64,000 bases of DNA from Actinacidiphila yanglinensis (lineage in GTDB: Bacteria; Actinomycetota; Actinomycetes; Streptomycetales; Streptomycetaceae): contig NZ_FNVU01000001.1 in assembly GCF_900107965.1 (NCBI RefSeq), positions 62,001 to 126,000 of the forward strand. Direction: 5' to 3'. The notes under the pieces are model-generated. The model saw only the letters and a program-made list of their open reading frames with translations, had not been told where the DNA came from and ran no database searches. The first letter of the stretch is position 1, and each line of letters starts with the position of its first letter. Below are positions 8,464 to 16,023 of this stretch, piece after piece. A program made the position numbers and the translations under genes.

Positions 8464-9912
8464 CTACCGCAGCGGGTCGAAGGCGCCCGGGTGGGTGTGC
8501 TCGCGTACGGACGTGTACTGCTGGCGGACCGCGGTGCCCACCGCCGCGTCGTCGCCGGGTTCGAAGAGCCGGGCACCCTCAAGTGCCCATTGCGGCGGCT
8601 CCCCTTGGGTCTGCGACCCGAGCACCGCGCCGAGCGACCACGCGGCCTGCCGGGCGGCGCCCAGCGCGGCGTACTCGCCGGCCTGCGGCACCACCACCTG
8701 CGCGCCGAACAGCGGCGGCGCGATCTGCTGGACGGCGGGCAGCTCCGCGGCCGCACCCAGCAGGAACACCCGGCGGACCTCGACGCCCTTGTTCCGCAGC
8801 ACCTCCAGCGCGTCGCAGAGCGCGCACAGCATCCCCTCGAACGCCGCCCGCGCCAGGTGTTCCGGCTTCATGGAGTCGCGCCGGAGCCCGCTGAGGGTGC
8901 CGGCGGTGTGCGGCAGGTCGGGGGTGCGCTCGCCCTCCAGGTAGGGCAGCAGCACCAGCCCGTACGCGCCCGGCGTCGAGCGCAGCGCCAGCTCGGACAG
9001 GCCCGCGAGGTCGGTGCCGAGCAGGTCGGCCGCGCCGCGCAGGGTGCGGACGGCGTTGCGGACCTGGAGCAGCGGAAGGTGCCGGCCGGTCGCGTCGGCG
9101 TACGAGGTGAGGGTGCCGGTCGGGTCCTTCAGGGCCTCGTGGTGCACGGCGAAGACGGTGCCGGCCGCGCCCAGGGAGACCACCGCGTCGCCCGGTGCCA
9201 GGCCCAGACCGAGCGCGGCGGCCATGGTGTCGCCGGTGCCGGCCGAGATCAGCAGGCCCTCGGGCGTCTGGCCGGCGGGTTCGGCGGGGGCGAGCACGTC
9301 GGGAAGCCGCACGCTGTGACCGAGAGCACGTTCCACCAGGTCGGTGCGGTACTCGCCGGTGGCCGCCGACCAGTAGCCGGTGCCCGACACGTCGCCGCGG
9401 TCGGTGGTCCGCCGCGAGGGGCGGCCGAGCAGCTGCCACACCAGCCAGTCGTGCGGGAGCATCACCTCGGCGACGCGCTGGGCCGCGGCCGGCTCGTGCT
9501 GGGCCAGCCAGCGCAGCTTCGCCACCGGATGGGACGCCTGCGGCACCGCGCCGACCGCCTCGGCCCAGCCCGCCGGGCCGCCCAGCTCCTCCACCAGCTC
9601 CGCGGCCTGCACCTGGGCGCGCTTGTCGCCGCGCAGCAGCGGCGGGCGCACCATCACCCCGCCGGCGTCCAGCGGCAGCAGGCCGTGCTGCTGGCCCGCG
9701 ATACCGATCGCCTGCACGCCCTCCAGCACCCCGCCGGTCGCGGCCTCGCCCAGCGAGAGCAGCCACGTCTCCGGGTCGACCTCGGTGGGCTTGTCCCCGT
9801 CCTCCAAGGGGTGCGGGGCATGGCCCTGCCGCAACACGGCTCCGGTGTCCGTGTCGCACACGACGATCGTGGTGCCCGTGCTCGAGCTGTCTATGCCCGC
9901 GACTTTCCCCAT
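8464..9912 (-). CDS. FGGY-family carbohydrate kinase, xylulokinase-like
   Basis: The 482-aa protein phosphorylates a sugar with ATP. The N-terminus VAGIDSSSTGTTIVVCD is the phosphate-1 ATPase motif of the FGGY/hexokinase fold. GIAGQQHGLL is the substrate-binding loop typical of D-xylulose kinases, and SAGTGDTMAAALGLGL carries the catalytic Asp and phosphate-2 motif. The C-terminal adenosine motif is LLGAAAELPAVQQIAP, where AAAEL takes the place of the usual GGGA-type glycines. Length fits the family. D-xylulose would feed the pentose phosphate pathway. Another ketose or polyol remains possible because no xylose isomerase or transporter gene lies alongside. Confidence 0.85.
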   Translation of the reverse strand: MGKVAGIDSSSTGTTIVVCDTDTGAVLRQGHAPHPLEDGDKPTEVDPETWLLSLGEAATGGVLEGVQAIGIAGQQHGLLPLDAGGVMVRPPLLRGDKRAQVQAAELVEELGGPAGWAEAVGAVPQASHPVAKLRWLAQHEPAAAQRVAEVMLPHDWLVWQLLGRPSRRTTDRGDVSGTGYWSAATGEYRTDLVERALGHSVRLPDVLAPAEPAGQTPEGLLISAGTGDTMAAALGLGLAPGDAVVSLGAAGTVFAVHHEALKDPTGTLTSYADATGRHLPLLQVRNAVRTLRGAADLLGTDLAGLSELALRSTPGAYGLVLLPYLEGERTPDLPHTAGTLSGLRRDSMKPEHLARAAFEGMLCALCDALEVLRNKGVEVRRVFLLGAAAELPAVQQIAPPLFGAQVVVPQAGEYAALGAARQAAWSLGAVLGSQTQGEPPQWALEGARLFEPGDDAAVGTAVRQQYTSVREHTHPGAFDPLR

Positions 9913-10050
9913 GCCGCCGATGATGCCGTACGGGCGGGCCCGGTGCGCCCCACCCCGGCGATCACGACCCCCTACGGAGGAGGTGCGGCGGGGAGGGGGA
10001 GGCGCGGGCGGCGCGAGAGGCGTACGGGACGGGAGGGACTAGCGTGATGA

Positions 10051-10347
10051 TCAGGTGTTCGAGGGTCCCCAGTCGCTGTCGGGGGTGTTCCCGTTGCGCC
10101 CGGACCGCATCTTTCCGGCGAGCGCGTCGGGCATCTTGTCCCCGACCTTGGACGTCACGGTGTCCTTCGCCTTGCCCGCGGCGCTGCGTCCCTGCTGCAC
10201 CGCGGATTCCGCGGTGTTCCGCACCGCCGGGTTCTGCGCGACCTTCCTGGCGGTGGCGGCGATCTGCTCGTACCGCTCCCGCCCGGCGCGGGCGCCGAGT
10301 ACGAAGCCGACCAGGGCCCCGGTGATGAACGTCAGCCGGTAGCGCAT
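10051..10347 (-). CDS. YtxH-like small membrane-associated protein
   Basis: The 98-aa protein starts MRYRLTFITGALVGFVLGARAG: one N-terminal hydrophobic helix with small-residue spacing, followed by an amphipathic, Ala/Lys/Gln-rich helix (residues 22-75), as in the YtxH family. The function of that family is not known; some members are stress-linked. The start at 10347 is preceded by GGAAGGGTGGAG on the minus strand. A much longer in-frame extension upstream, to 10542, overlaps a tRNA gene and is not credible. Transcription runs away from the tRNA cluster. Confidence 0.75.
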   Translation of the reverse strand: MRYRLTFITGALVGFVLGARAGRERYEQIAATARKVAQNPAVRNTAESAVQQGRSAAGKAKDTVTSKVGDKMPDALAGKMRSGRNGNTPDSDWGPSNT

Positions 10348-10527
10348 GGCTCCACCCTTCCTTACTCCGGTTCTGCCGGACAGTTGCGCGCCTACCCTGT
10401 GTCGCCAGGGGCAACCCCCTGCAAGCGGTTGGCGGAGCACCCCCCTGCTTGCGCTAATGTATGTGTCGCACCGAGTGCGCGCCTTTCGGGAGGACCCCGG
10501 CAGGTGCATTCGGTGCACGCGGAGCGA

Positions 10528-10600
10528 TCCCCTGTAGCTCAATTGGCAGAGCAGCCGGCTGTTAACCGGCAGGTTACTGGTTCGAGTCCAGTCGGGGGAG
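10528..10600 (+). tRNA. tRNA-Asn (GTT), copy 1
   Basis: A 73-nt cloverleaf: acceptor TCCCCTG pairs with CGGGGGA, the discriminator is G, the anticodon stem is GCCGG/CCGGC, and the loop CTGTTAA gives anticodon GTT. The T arm is CTGGT-TCGAGTC-... with TTCGAGT. No CCA is encoded. The second copy follows after 4 bp and is identical. Confidence 0.97.
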
Positions 10601-10604
10601 CTGA

Positions 10605-10677
10605 TCCCCTGTAGCTCAATTGGCAGAGCAGCCGGCTGTTAACCGGCAGGTTACTGGTTCGAGTCCAGTCGGGGGAG
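10605..10677 (+). tRNA. tRNA-Asn (GTT), copy 2
   Basis: Base-for-base the same 73-nt tRNA as the copy at 10528-10600, separated from it by four bases (CTGA). The pair is almost certainly one transcript, because a terminator hairpin follows only this copy. Confidence 0.97.
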
Positions 10678-10686
10678 CGCAGGATC

Positions 10687-10708
10687 AGGGCCCTCCGGGG
10701 TCCTTTTT
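10687..10708 (+). terminator. Rho-independent terminator after the tRNA-Asn pair
   Basis: Stem AGGGCCC / GGGTCCT (7 bp with one G-T pair) with a TCCG loop is followed directly by TTTT. This is one of the few hairpins in the window with a T-run, as expected for an RNA operon. Confidence 0.8.
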
Positions 10709-10841
10709 CGTCTCCCGGATCCCGCCGTGTCCCCGCTCCGACGTCGCCTCGTCCACCTGACGATGCGTCTGTACACCCGCGAGGGCGACAGATCGTATGA
10801 GCGGCTATGCTGCGGCAGACGGCGCGCACGGCACGCCGTAC

Positions 10842-10915
10842 GGGGCGGTAGCTCAGCCGGTTAGAGCAGCGGACTCATAATCCGTCGGTCGTGGGTTCGA
10901 GTCCCACCCGCCCCA
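10842..10915 (+). tRNA. tRNA with CAT anticodon (elongator Met, or Ile2)
   Basis: A 74-nt cloverleaf: acceptor GGGGCGG/CCGCCCC, discriminator A, anticodon stem CGGA.../TCCG with loop CTCATAA (anticodon CAT), T stem GTGGG/CCCAC. The acceptor starts with seven standard pairs and there is no C1-A72 mismatch, so it is not initiator tRNA. Elongator Met is the simplest reading. tRNA-Ile2, in which C34 is modified to lysidine, has the same anticodon and cannot be excluded by eye. Confidence 0.93.
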
Positions 10916-11184
10916 CCGTGCCTTCCAGGGGCGAGTATGGGGCCCCCGCCCGGCGCGGCAGCCGCGTCGCGCCGCAGAGGTCGTCCTCATGGCGCAGCGA
11001 GAGGGCCCATCGGGGTCCCATGACGCGCAGCGGCCTCCCCGGAGTCCCGAGCGCCCCCGTGGCATACGTCGCCCGCCCCGATCGGCGGAAGCGTTCCCGC
11101 ACTCGCCCACGCCGATCCCCCCACCCCCGTCCGCCACGCCGCCCCGGCACCCCGTCTTCACCCGCCCGGCCCCGAGGCGAAGGA

Positions 11185-11424
11185 CTACCAGCCCATGTCC
11201 CGGGCGACTTCCTGCCGCGCCGCGTCGATCTCCTCGGCGGTCGACCCGGTCACATCGGAGTCGGCGGCCCACTCCAGACGCGACAGCAGATCGGCCAGGG
11301 CCTGTTTCTGGGCCGGGTGGGTGATCGGCACAGAGTCCAGGTCCGTGCTCGTCAGCCAGTCGAACAACACGACGGCGTCCGCACGCCACAGGCGCACCGT
11401 CACGGTCGGGAGATCCTCTTCCAT
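11185..11424 (-). CDS. Small hypothetical protein (79 aa)
   Basis: The 79-aa acidic protein begins MEEDLPTVTVRLWRADAVVLF and ends VARDMGW. I do not recognise a named family. The sequence has a beta-strand followed by helices, a balanced composition and no low-complexity stretch, which supports a real protein over a shadow frame. It could be a small cytosolic accessory protein. No membrane helix or zinc site is visible. The gaps on each side (10916-11184 and 11425-11592) contain no feature I can support. Confidence 0.6.
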   Translation of the reverse strand: MEEDLPTVTVRLWRADAVVLFDWLTSTDLDSVPITHPAQKQALADLLSRLEWAADSDVTGSTAEEIDAARQEVARDMGW

Positions 11425-11592
11425 GCGCCAATGGTGCCCGGCCGCCAGCGGCCACAGGGAGCCCGGCTCTGACGGCGAAGGCGTCCTGCGCCGGGGTCCC
11501 GCAGTGGCCGCGAACGCGGATGCGGCTGGGCCTCGTCCGGGGCAACGGGGCCGCCGTCCCGACCTTCCGCGCCCCCTCTCCCCCTCTCCGGC

Positions 11593-12201
11593 TCAGCGGT
11601 TGTGCGGCGCGGCGCCGTAGAGGCGGAGGGTGGCGCGGGTGAGGGCGGCGTGGGCCTCGGGGGGTGTCATCGTGCCCGCGGCGACCTGTTCGGCGGCCGC
11701 GTGGCCGAGAGCGACGGTGGCGGCGAGCAGCCAGGTCGGGGAGGCGTCGGCGTCGAAGTCGCCCGCCTCCTGCCCGCGGCGGACGAGGCGGAGCAGGCGT
11801 TCCAGGACGGGTGCGTGCCGGGCCTCGTCCTCCTCGGGCGAGGGGGCCGCGTCCCGGCGGCCCAGGGGGAGGGAGAGGAGCTCGAAGGACTGCCAACTGG
11901 CGTCCAGGAAGCGGAGGAGCGCCTCAGGGGCGCTGCCCCGGTCGAGTTCCGCGGCGTCGAGGGCCGTGAGCGCGCTCTCGGTGGCGCGCTCGAGGACGGC
12001 GCCGAGCAGGATCTCGCGGGAGGAGTAGTGCGCGTAGACGGTCTGCCGGGTCACCCCGGCGGCCTCGGCGATGTCGTCCATGCTCGCCTCCGCGCGCTCG
12101 CCGAGGAGGCGGATCGCGGCGTCCAGGATGGCGGCGCTGCTGCGTTCGGCGTCGGCGCGCCGTCGGCGGCGCGGGGGCGACGCCGGCTTGATCTCAGACA
12201 T
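11593..12201 (-). CDS. TetR-family transcriptional regulator
   Basis: The 202-aa protein has an N-terminal TetR DNA-binding domain (about residues 20-65), including ILDAAIRLLGERAEASMDDI and the helix-turn-helix VTRQTVYAHYSSREILL. The divergent C-terminal all-helical ligand domain carries no recognised specificity. The ATG at 12201 is chosen over an in-frame TTG at 12210. The gene is divergent from a methyltransferase gene at 12314, with repeated GT(C/T)AACTTT motifs between them, so it probably represses itself and that neighbour. Confidence 0.9.
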   Translation of the reverse strand: MSEIKPASPPRRRRRADAERSSAAILDAAIRLLGERAEASMDDIAEAAGVTRQTVYAHYSSREILLGAVLERATESALTALDAAELDRGSAPEALLRFLDASWQSFELLSLPLGRRDAAPSPEEDEARHAPVLERLLRLVRRGQEAGDFDADASPTWLLAATVALGHAAAEQVAAGTMTPPEAHAALTRATLRLYGAAPHNR

Positions 12202-12203
12202 GG

Positions 12204-12237
12204 TTGTCAACTTTACCCGTCGCTGTTAACTTTGACA
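12204..12237. promoter_or_regulatory. Candidate TetR operator in the TetR-methyltransferase intergenic region
   Basis: Two similar blocks, TGTCAACTTTA (from 12205) and TGTTAACTTTG (from 12224), repeat at 19-bp spacing, and the outermost TGTCAA and TTGACA (12232-12237) are inverted repeats of each other. The region is AT-rich. TTGACA could also be a -35 element for the methyltransferase. Assignment to the neighbouring TetR protein is inference from position. Confidence 0.45.
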
Positions 12238-12313
12238 TCGACGTAAGAATTAGTTCGGGGTGCGGGGCGGGGCACGCGCTCGTGCCTGCCGGAGCGCCCG
12301 CGGGAGGGGTGTC

Positions 12314-13210
12314 ATGCAGAAGGCTGCGAACGCGCACCAGGCCGAGGCGTGGAACGGCTACGAAGGCCACCACTGGGCCGACAACCGCACCCGGTACGAC
12401 GAGGTGAACGAGGCGATGAACGCGCCCCTGTTCGAGGCCGCCGCCATCGGCGGGGCCGACTGGGTGCTCGACGTCGGGTGCGGCACCGGCCGGACCACGC
12501 GGCTGGCAGCCCGCCGGGCCGTCCACGGCGAGGCGGTCGGGATCGACCTGTCCGCGCCGATGGTGGCGCGGGCGCGGATGGCGGCTCTGGAGCAGGGGGT
12601 CGACAACGTGACGCACCTGGAGGGCGACGCGCAGGTGCATCCCTTCGCGCCGGGCGGGTTCGACGTCGCGATCAGCCGTGGCGGGATCATGTACTTCGAG
12701 GACCCCGTCGCCGCCTTCGGCAACATCGCCCGCGCCCTGAGCCCGGGCGGGCGGCTGGCGTTCGTGACGCCGAGGAACCTGGGGCCCGAGGACGACTTCG
12801 TCCGCGCGCTGGCCCCGCTCTGGGAGTTGATGCGGCGGCACGCCCCGGCGACGGACGGCGGGACGGAAACCGCGGCGGACGCCGCGGCGGGGGAGAAGGC
12901 GCCGGGCCCCGACTCGCTCGCCGACCCCCGGCTGATCGAGCGGTTGCTCGGCCGGGCGGGCTTCGCCGGCATCTCCACCACGCCGCTCACCGTGCCCATG
13001 GTGCTCGGCCACGACCCCGCGCAGGCAACGGAGTTCGTCCTCGCCATGGGCCCGATGCACTACAACCTGCGCGCCGCCCCACGTGACGACGTCGACCGGG
13101 TCCGCACGCAAGTGGCGGAGAACCTGGGCGAGTTCGAGGACTCCGGGCGGGTGACGCTGCGCGCGCCCCTGTGGACCGTCGGCGCGGTCCGCTCCGCGCC
13201 CGCCGCATGA
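12314..13210 (+). CDS. SAM-dependent class I methyltransferase
   Basis: The 298-aa protein has a Rossmann methyltransferase core: motif I VLDVGCGTGRTTRL (about residues 50-63) binds SAM, the acidic residue ending beta-2 is in VGIDLSAPMV, motif post-I is LEGDAQVHPF, and motif IV is FDVAISRGGIMYFED. The family resembles UbiE/MenG and small-molecule methylases; the substrate is not evident. The ATG at 12314 is preceded by GGGAGGGG. The gene diverges from a TetR regulator and is probably its target, which suggests induction by a small molecule. Confidence 0.88.
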   Translation: MQKAANAHQAEAWNGYEGHHWADNRTRYDEVNEAMNAPLFEAAAIGGADWVLDVGCGTGRTTRLAARRAVHGEAVGIDLSAPMVARARMAALEQGVDNVTHLEGDAQVHPFAPGGFDVAISRGGIMYFEDPVAAFGNIARALSPGGRLAFVTPRNLGPEDDFVRALAPLWELMRRHAPATDGGTETAADAAAGEKAPGPDSLADPRLIERLLGRAGFAGISTTPLTVPMVLGHDPAQATEFVLAMGPMHYNLRAAPRDDVDRVRTQVAENLGEFEDSGRVTLRAPLWTVGAVRSAPAA

Positions 13211-13341
13211 CCCGGCCCGCGCTGCGTGACCCGCCCCCGCCGCGTGACCCGTACCTGCACGTGCACCCCCGCCCGTGAACGTCAGCGCACCCCCTCCACC
13301 GCTCCCGGCCGGGCCGGGTGGCACGACGTCTGGAGCAGGCC

Positions 13342-13791
13342 ATGTCCCGCCGCACCCTCTCCGCTCGGCAGCGCGCACGCAACCGCGTCGTCATCCTCCT
13401 CAACCGGCTCGGGCTCCCCGTCGGTCCCATGCACCTGCTGACCGTGCCCGGCCGCACCACCGGCCTGCCCCGCACCACTCCGGTGGCTCCGGTGGTCGTC
13501 GACGGCGTGCACTACCTCGTGCAGGCCTATCCCGGGTCCGACTGGGTCAGGAACGCCCGCGCGGCAGGTCACGGCGTCCTCACCCGCGGCCGCCGTCGCC
13601 GGGAGGTCGACCTGGTCGAGGTGCCCGCAGCGCAACGCGGGCCGATCCTGCGGGAGTTCCCCGGTCAGAACCCCCGCGGCGTCGGCGCGTTCCTCCGCAA
13701 CGGCCTGGTCGCGTCCGGCACCCCGGAGGGCTTCGCCGCCGCCGCGCCGCGCTGCTCCGTCTTCCGTGCCTCGACCCGAACCGAAGCATGA
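13342..13791 (+). CDS. Deazaflavin (F420)-dependent nitroreductase-family protein
   Basis: The 149-aa protein matches the Ddn/FDOR-B type split beta-barrel family of actinobacteria. Typical segments are LLTVPGRTTGLPRTTPVAPV, HYLVQAYPGSDWVRNARAAG and the C-terminal FPGQNP. Members use F420 (or flavin/haem) to reduce or bind small molecules; the substrate is unknown. The ATG at 13342 has GGAG 7 bp upstream; a GTG at 13318 lacks a ribosome-binding site. The gene stands alone, 130 bp after the methyltransferase. Confidence 0.82.
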   Translation: MSRRTLSARQRARNRVVILLNRLGLPVGPMHLLTVPGRTTGLPRTTPVAPVVVDGVHYLVQAYPGSDWVRNARAAGHGVLTRGRRRREVDLVEVPAAQRGPILREFPGQNPRGVGAFLRNGLVASGTPEGFAAAAPRCSVFRASTRTEA

Positions 13792-13908
13792 TGAAAGGGT
13801 GAAAAGGCGGGCACCGACTCCCCTGAGAGAAGGGGCTGTTGGGGCGGGAAGGAGCCGCCGGTGAGGGGGGGCGGCCGTGCCGTGGGGAGCGCTCGTTCGG
13901 CGACCGGG

Positions 13909-13937
13909 CGGACATGATGGGTCGTCAGGCGTAGAAT
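13909..13937 (+). promoter_or_regulatory. Promoter of the five-gene kinase operon (leaderless arrangement)
   Basis: CGGACA (4 of 6 matches to TTGACA) at 13909-13914 and TAGAAT at 13932-13937 are separated by 17 bp. TAGAAT ends 7 bp before the ATG at 13945, the geometry of leaderless Streptomyces transcripts. The element overlaps an earlier ATG at 13936, so that earlier ATG cannot be transcribed from it. Inferred from pattern only. Confidence 0.6.
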
Positions 13938-13944
13938 GCCGGGT

Positions 13945-16023
13945 ATGGAGGCCGAAGGGGGAGTCGGCGGCGGGAACTCCTTGGCGGCGCCCACATGGGC
14001 GGTGCGTATCCGGCGGGGCGACGGGACGATCGCGGGAGCCGGGGTGCTGGTCGACCCGGAGTGGGTGCTGACGCACGCGGGTGCCGTCGTCGAAGGGGAG
14101 TACGTCACGGCGGAGTTCGTCGGGACCGGTTGCGCGTCGCAGCGCGCGGTCGCCGACCAGGTCTGCGCGCCCGACGCGGGCGGCGTGGCGCTGTTACGGC
14201 TGGACAGGTCCGGGCCCGCGGGCGCCGCGAGCACGCTGCGCCGGCTGTCGGTCCCGCACCGTAGCGTGCGGATGTACGGCTTCCCGGCCGTGGACGGACC
14301 CGGCGACTGGCTGGCCGCGGGCACCGAACGGGTGGCGGGCAGCCCGGACGGGCGGGTCCGGCTCGCCGTGGCCGAACCGGCCTCCGCGGGGTTCCACGGC
14401 GCGGGGGTGACCGACGCGACCACCGGCGAACTGGTCGGAGTGGCGCTGCCCGCGGACCCGGGCACGAACCCCGACAGGGACGGCGACCACGCCGGCCCGT
14501 ACATGAGCCCCGCCGAGACCGTCGCGCACCACCTGTCGCGAGCCGCCGGCTGGACCCGCGGCTGGGCGGCCGTCGACGAGCGGCTGCGGGTGGCCCGCGA
14601 GGGCGAACCGGCCGTCTTCCACCCGGACTTCGCGCGCCGCCTGGCGGACTGGCTCCGCGGCGACCGCCCCCGCAGCGCCGTCCCCCCGCCGCGTCCCGCG
14701 GCGCCCTCGGCCCCCGCCGGCGGTCCGGCCGTCCCGGCGGCTCCTCCGTCCCCGGCCGGTCCGGTACGGTCCCCACGCCCCGGCCGCGACGGCCGCCAGG
14801 TCAAGATCAGCCAGGTCCGCGACGACGACTCCGTGCGGGCGGCCACCCTGCGCCGCGCCCTCCTCCTCGCCGACCGCGAACTGCGCGGGCCGGTCCGCGT
14901 CAGCCCGCAGACCGACCCGCCGCCCGGCGGGCTGGACCTCGCCGTGGACGCCACCGGCCGCCACACCCTGTGGATCGCCGACCGGGTCGCCGACCGGCTG
15001 GGCGTGCTCCCCGAGGGACCCGAGGCCATCGACGGCGGCGGCCCCGACCTGCCGGTGCGGCGCATCCTCGCGGCCCCCGCGACGCTCACCCTCGTCGTGG
15101 TGGGGGTCGACCAGGCCGCGGACCCCGACAGCCTCCTGGACCTGCTCGCGCTGCTGCGCACCCGGGGCGACCGCATGCTGCTGGTCTTCCGCCACGACGG
15201 GGCCCACTACGCCCGCGCGCAGAGCCAGTTGGTGATCGAGCCGAGCCAGCAGCGGCAGGCGCTGCTGGTGGGCAGGCTGAACGCCGTCACCGGTGCGCTC
15301 GCCACGGCCCTGCACGAGGCGATGGCCGAGGTGGCCGCGGACTGCGACCGGGCGCTGGAGGCGCTGGTCAAGGCGCACGCGGTACGCACCACCGTGGCGG
15401 GTACGGCGGGTGTGGTCGCCGGGCTCGGCCAGGACCCCGACCTGGGCCGGTTCGAGCGGGTGGCCGACCGGGCGGAGCGGCGGATCAAGGAGGCGGTCGA
15501 CCGGCTGGGCCCGTTGATCGAGCGGCGGGACGAGCTGATCGGCCGGCTCGACTCCTACCAGGTGCTCCACCAGGAGGCCCTGGACAGCGAGGACCTGGCC
15601 GCGGAGGACCTCTACCTGGCCGCGTACGACCTGCTGCACGCGCGGCCGTGCGACCTGGAGGCCGCGGAGATCGCGATGCGCGCCTACGCCGACTTCATCG
15701 AACGCTGGAGCAGCCGGCATCCGCCGGGGGACGAAAGCAAGGACGGGACCCCGAGGCCCTCCACGGATCCGGGTGAGGTCCCGGCCCAGCGGCAGGACCA
15801 GGACCCGGCTTCCGCCCGACACCCGGACGAGGAGACGGAGTCCGGCAAGGAGCCGGAGCCGGACCACGCGGCCGGCCCGAAGTGGGACCACGCGGCCAGT
15901 CCCGACCCGGACCGCGCGTCCGGTCCGGACCCGAACCACGTGTCCGGGGCCAGCCCTGACCACGCATCCGACCCTGACCACGCGTCCGGTCCGGACCAGG
16001 AGGGAGACGCGATCCAGCCATGA
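13945..16023 (+). CDS. Trypsin-fold pseudoprotease with C-terminal alpha/beta and helical domains, operon gene 1
   Basis: The 692-aa cytosolic protein has no signal peptide. Residues 15-200 have the layout of a trypsin-like protease: WVLTHAGAV at 40-48, VALLRLD at 81-87 and SAGFHGAGV at 147-155. At these three sites, where active members have VLTxAH, DVALL and GxSG, the catalytic residues appear to be G46, G80 and H151, so the triad looks lost. After a Pro-rich linker (about 230-260), residues 280-420 hold an alternating alpha/beta domain (TLTLVVVGVD, DRMLLVFRHDG) and 420-600 are helical. The tail (about 605-692) is a charged, degenerate repeat. The ATG at 13945 fits a leaderless promoter. 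The stop overlaps the next start as ATGA. Probably a scaffold or ligand-sensing partner of the kinase. Confidence 0.78.
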   Translation: MEAEGGVGGGNSLAAPTWAVRIRRGDGTIAGAGVLVDPEWVLTHAGAVVEGEYVTAEFVGTGCASQRAVADQVCAPDAGGVALLRLDRSGPAGAASTLRRLSVPHRSVRMYGFPAVDGPGDWLAAGTERVAGSPDGRVRLAVAEPASAGFHGAGVTDATTGELVGVALPADPGTNPDRDGDHAGPYMSPAETVAHHLSRAAGWTRGWAAVDERLRVAREGEPAVFHPDFARRLADWLRGDRPRSAVPPPRPAAPSAPAGGPAVPAAPPSPAGPVRSPRPGRDGRQVKISQVRDDDSVRAATLRRALLLADRELRGPVRVSPQTDPPPGGLDLAVDATGRHTLWIADRVADRLGVLPEGPEAIDGGGPDLPVRRILAAPATLTLVVVGVDQAADPDSLLDLLALLRTRGDRMLLVFRHDGAHYARAQSQLVIEPSQQRQALLVGRLNAVTGALATALHEAMAEVAADCDRALEALVKAHAVRTTVAGTAGVVAGLGQDPDLGRFERVADRAERRIKEAVDRLGPLIERRDELIGRLDSYQVLHQEALDSEDLAAEDLYLAAYDLLHARPCDLEAAEIAMRAYADFIERWSSRHPPGDESKDGTPRPSTDPGEVPAQRQDQDPASARHPDEETESGKEPEPDHAAGPKWDHAASPDPDRASGPDPNHVSGASPDHASDPDHASGPDQEGDAIQP

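Noticed and set aside
10539..10829. Frame containing WTRTSNLPVNSR and GLEPVTCRL
   Set aside because: It is the antisense translation of the two tRNA-Asn genes, a well-known false protein.
10853..11896. Frame ending GGWDSNPRPTDYESAALTG
   Set aside because: Its end is antisense to the CAT tRNA, another classic artefact, and the rest overlaps real genes.
12202..12210. TTG start for the TetR gene
   Set aside because: An ATG three codons later has normal context, and the TTG lies within the operator-like repeat.
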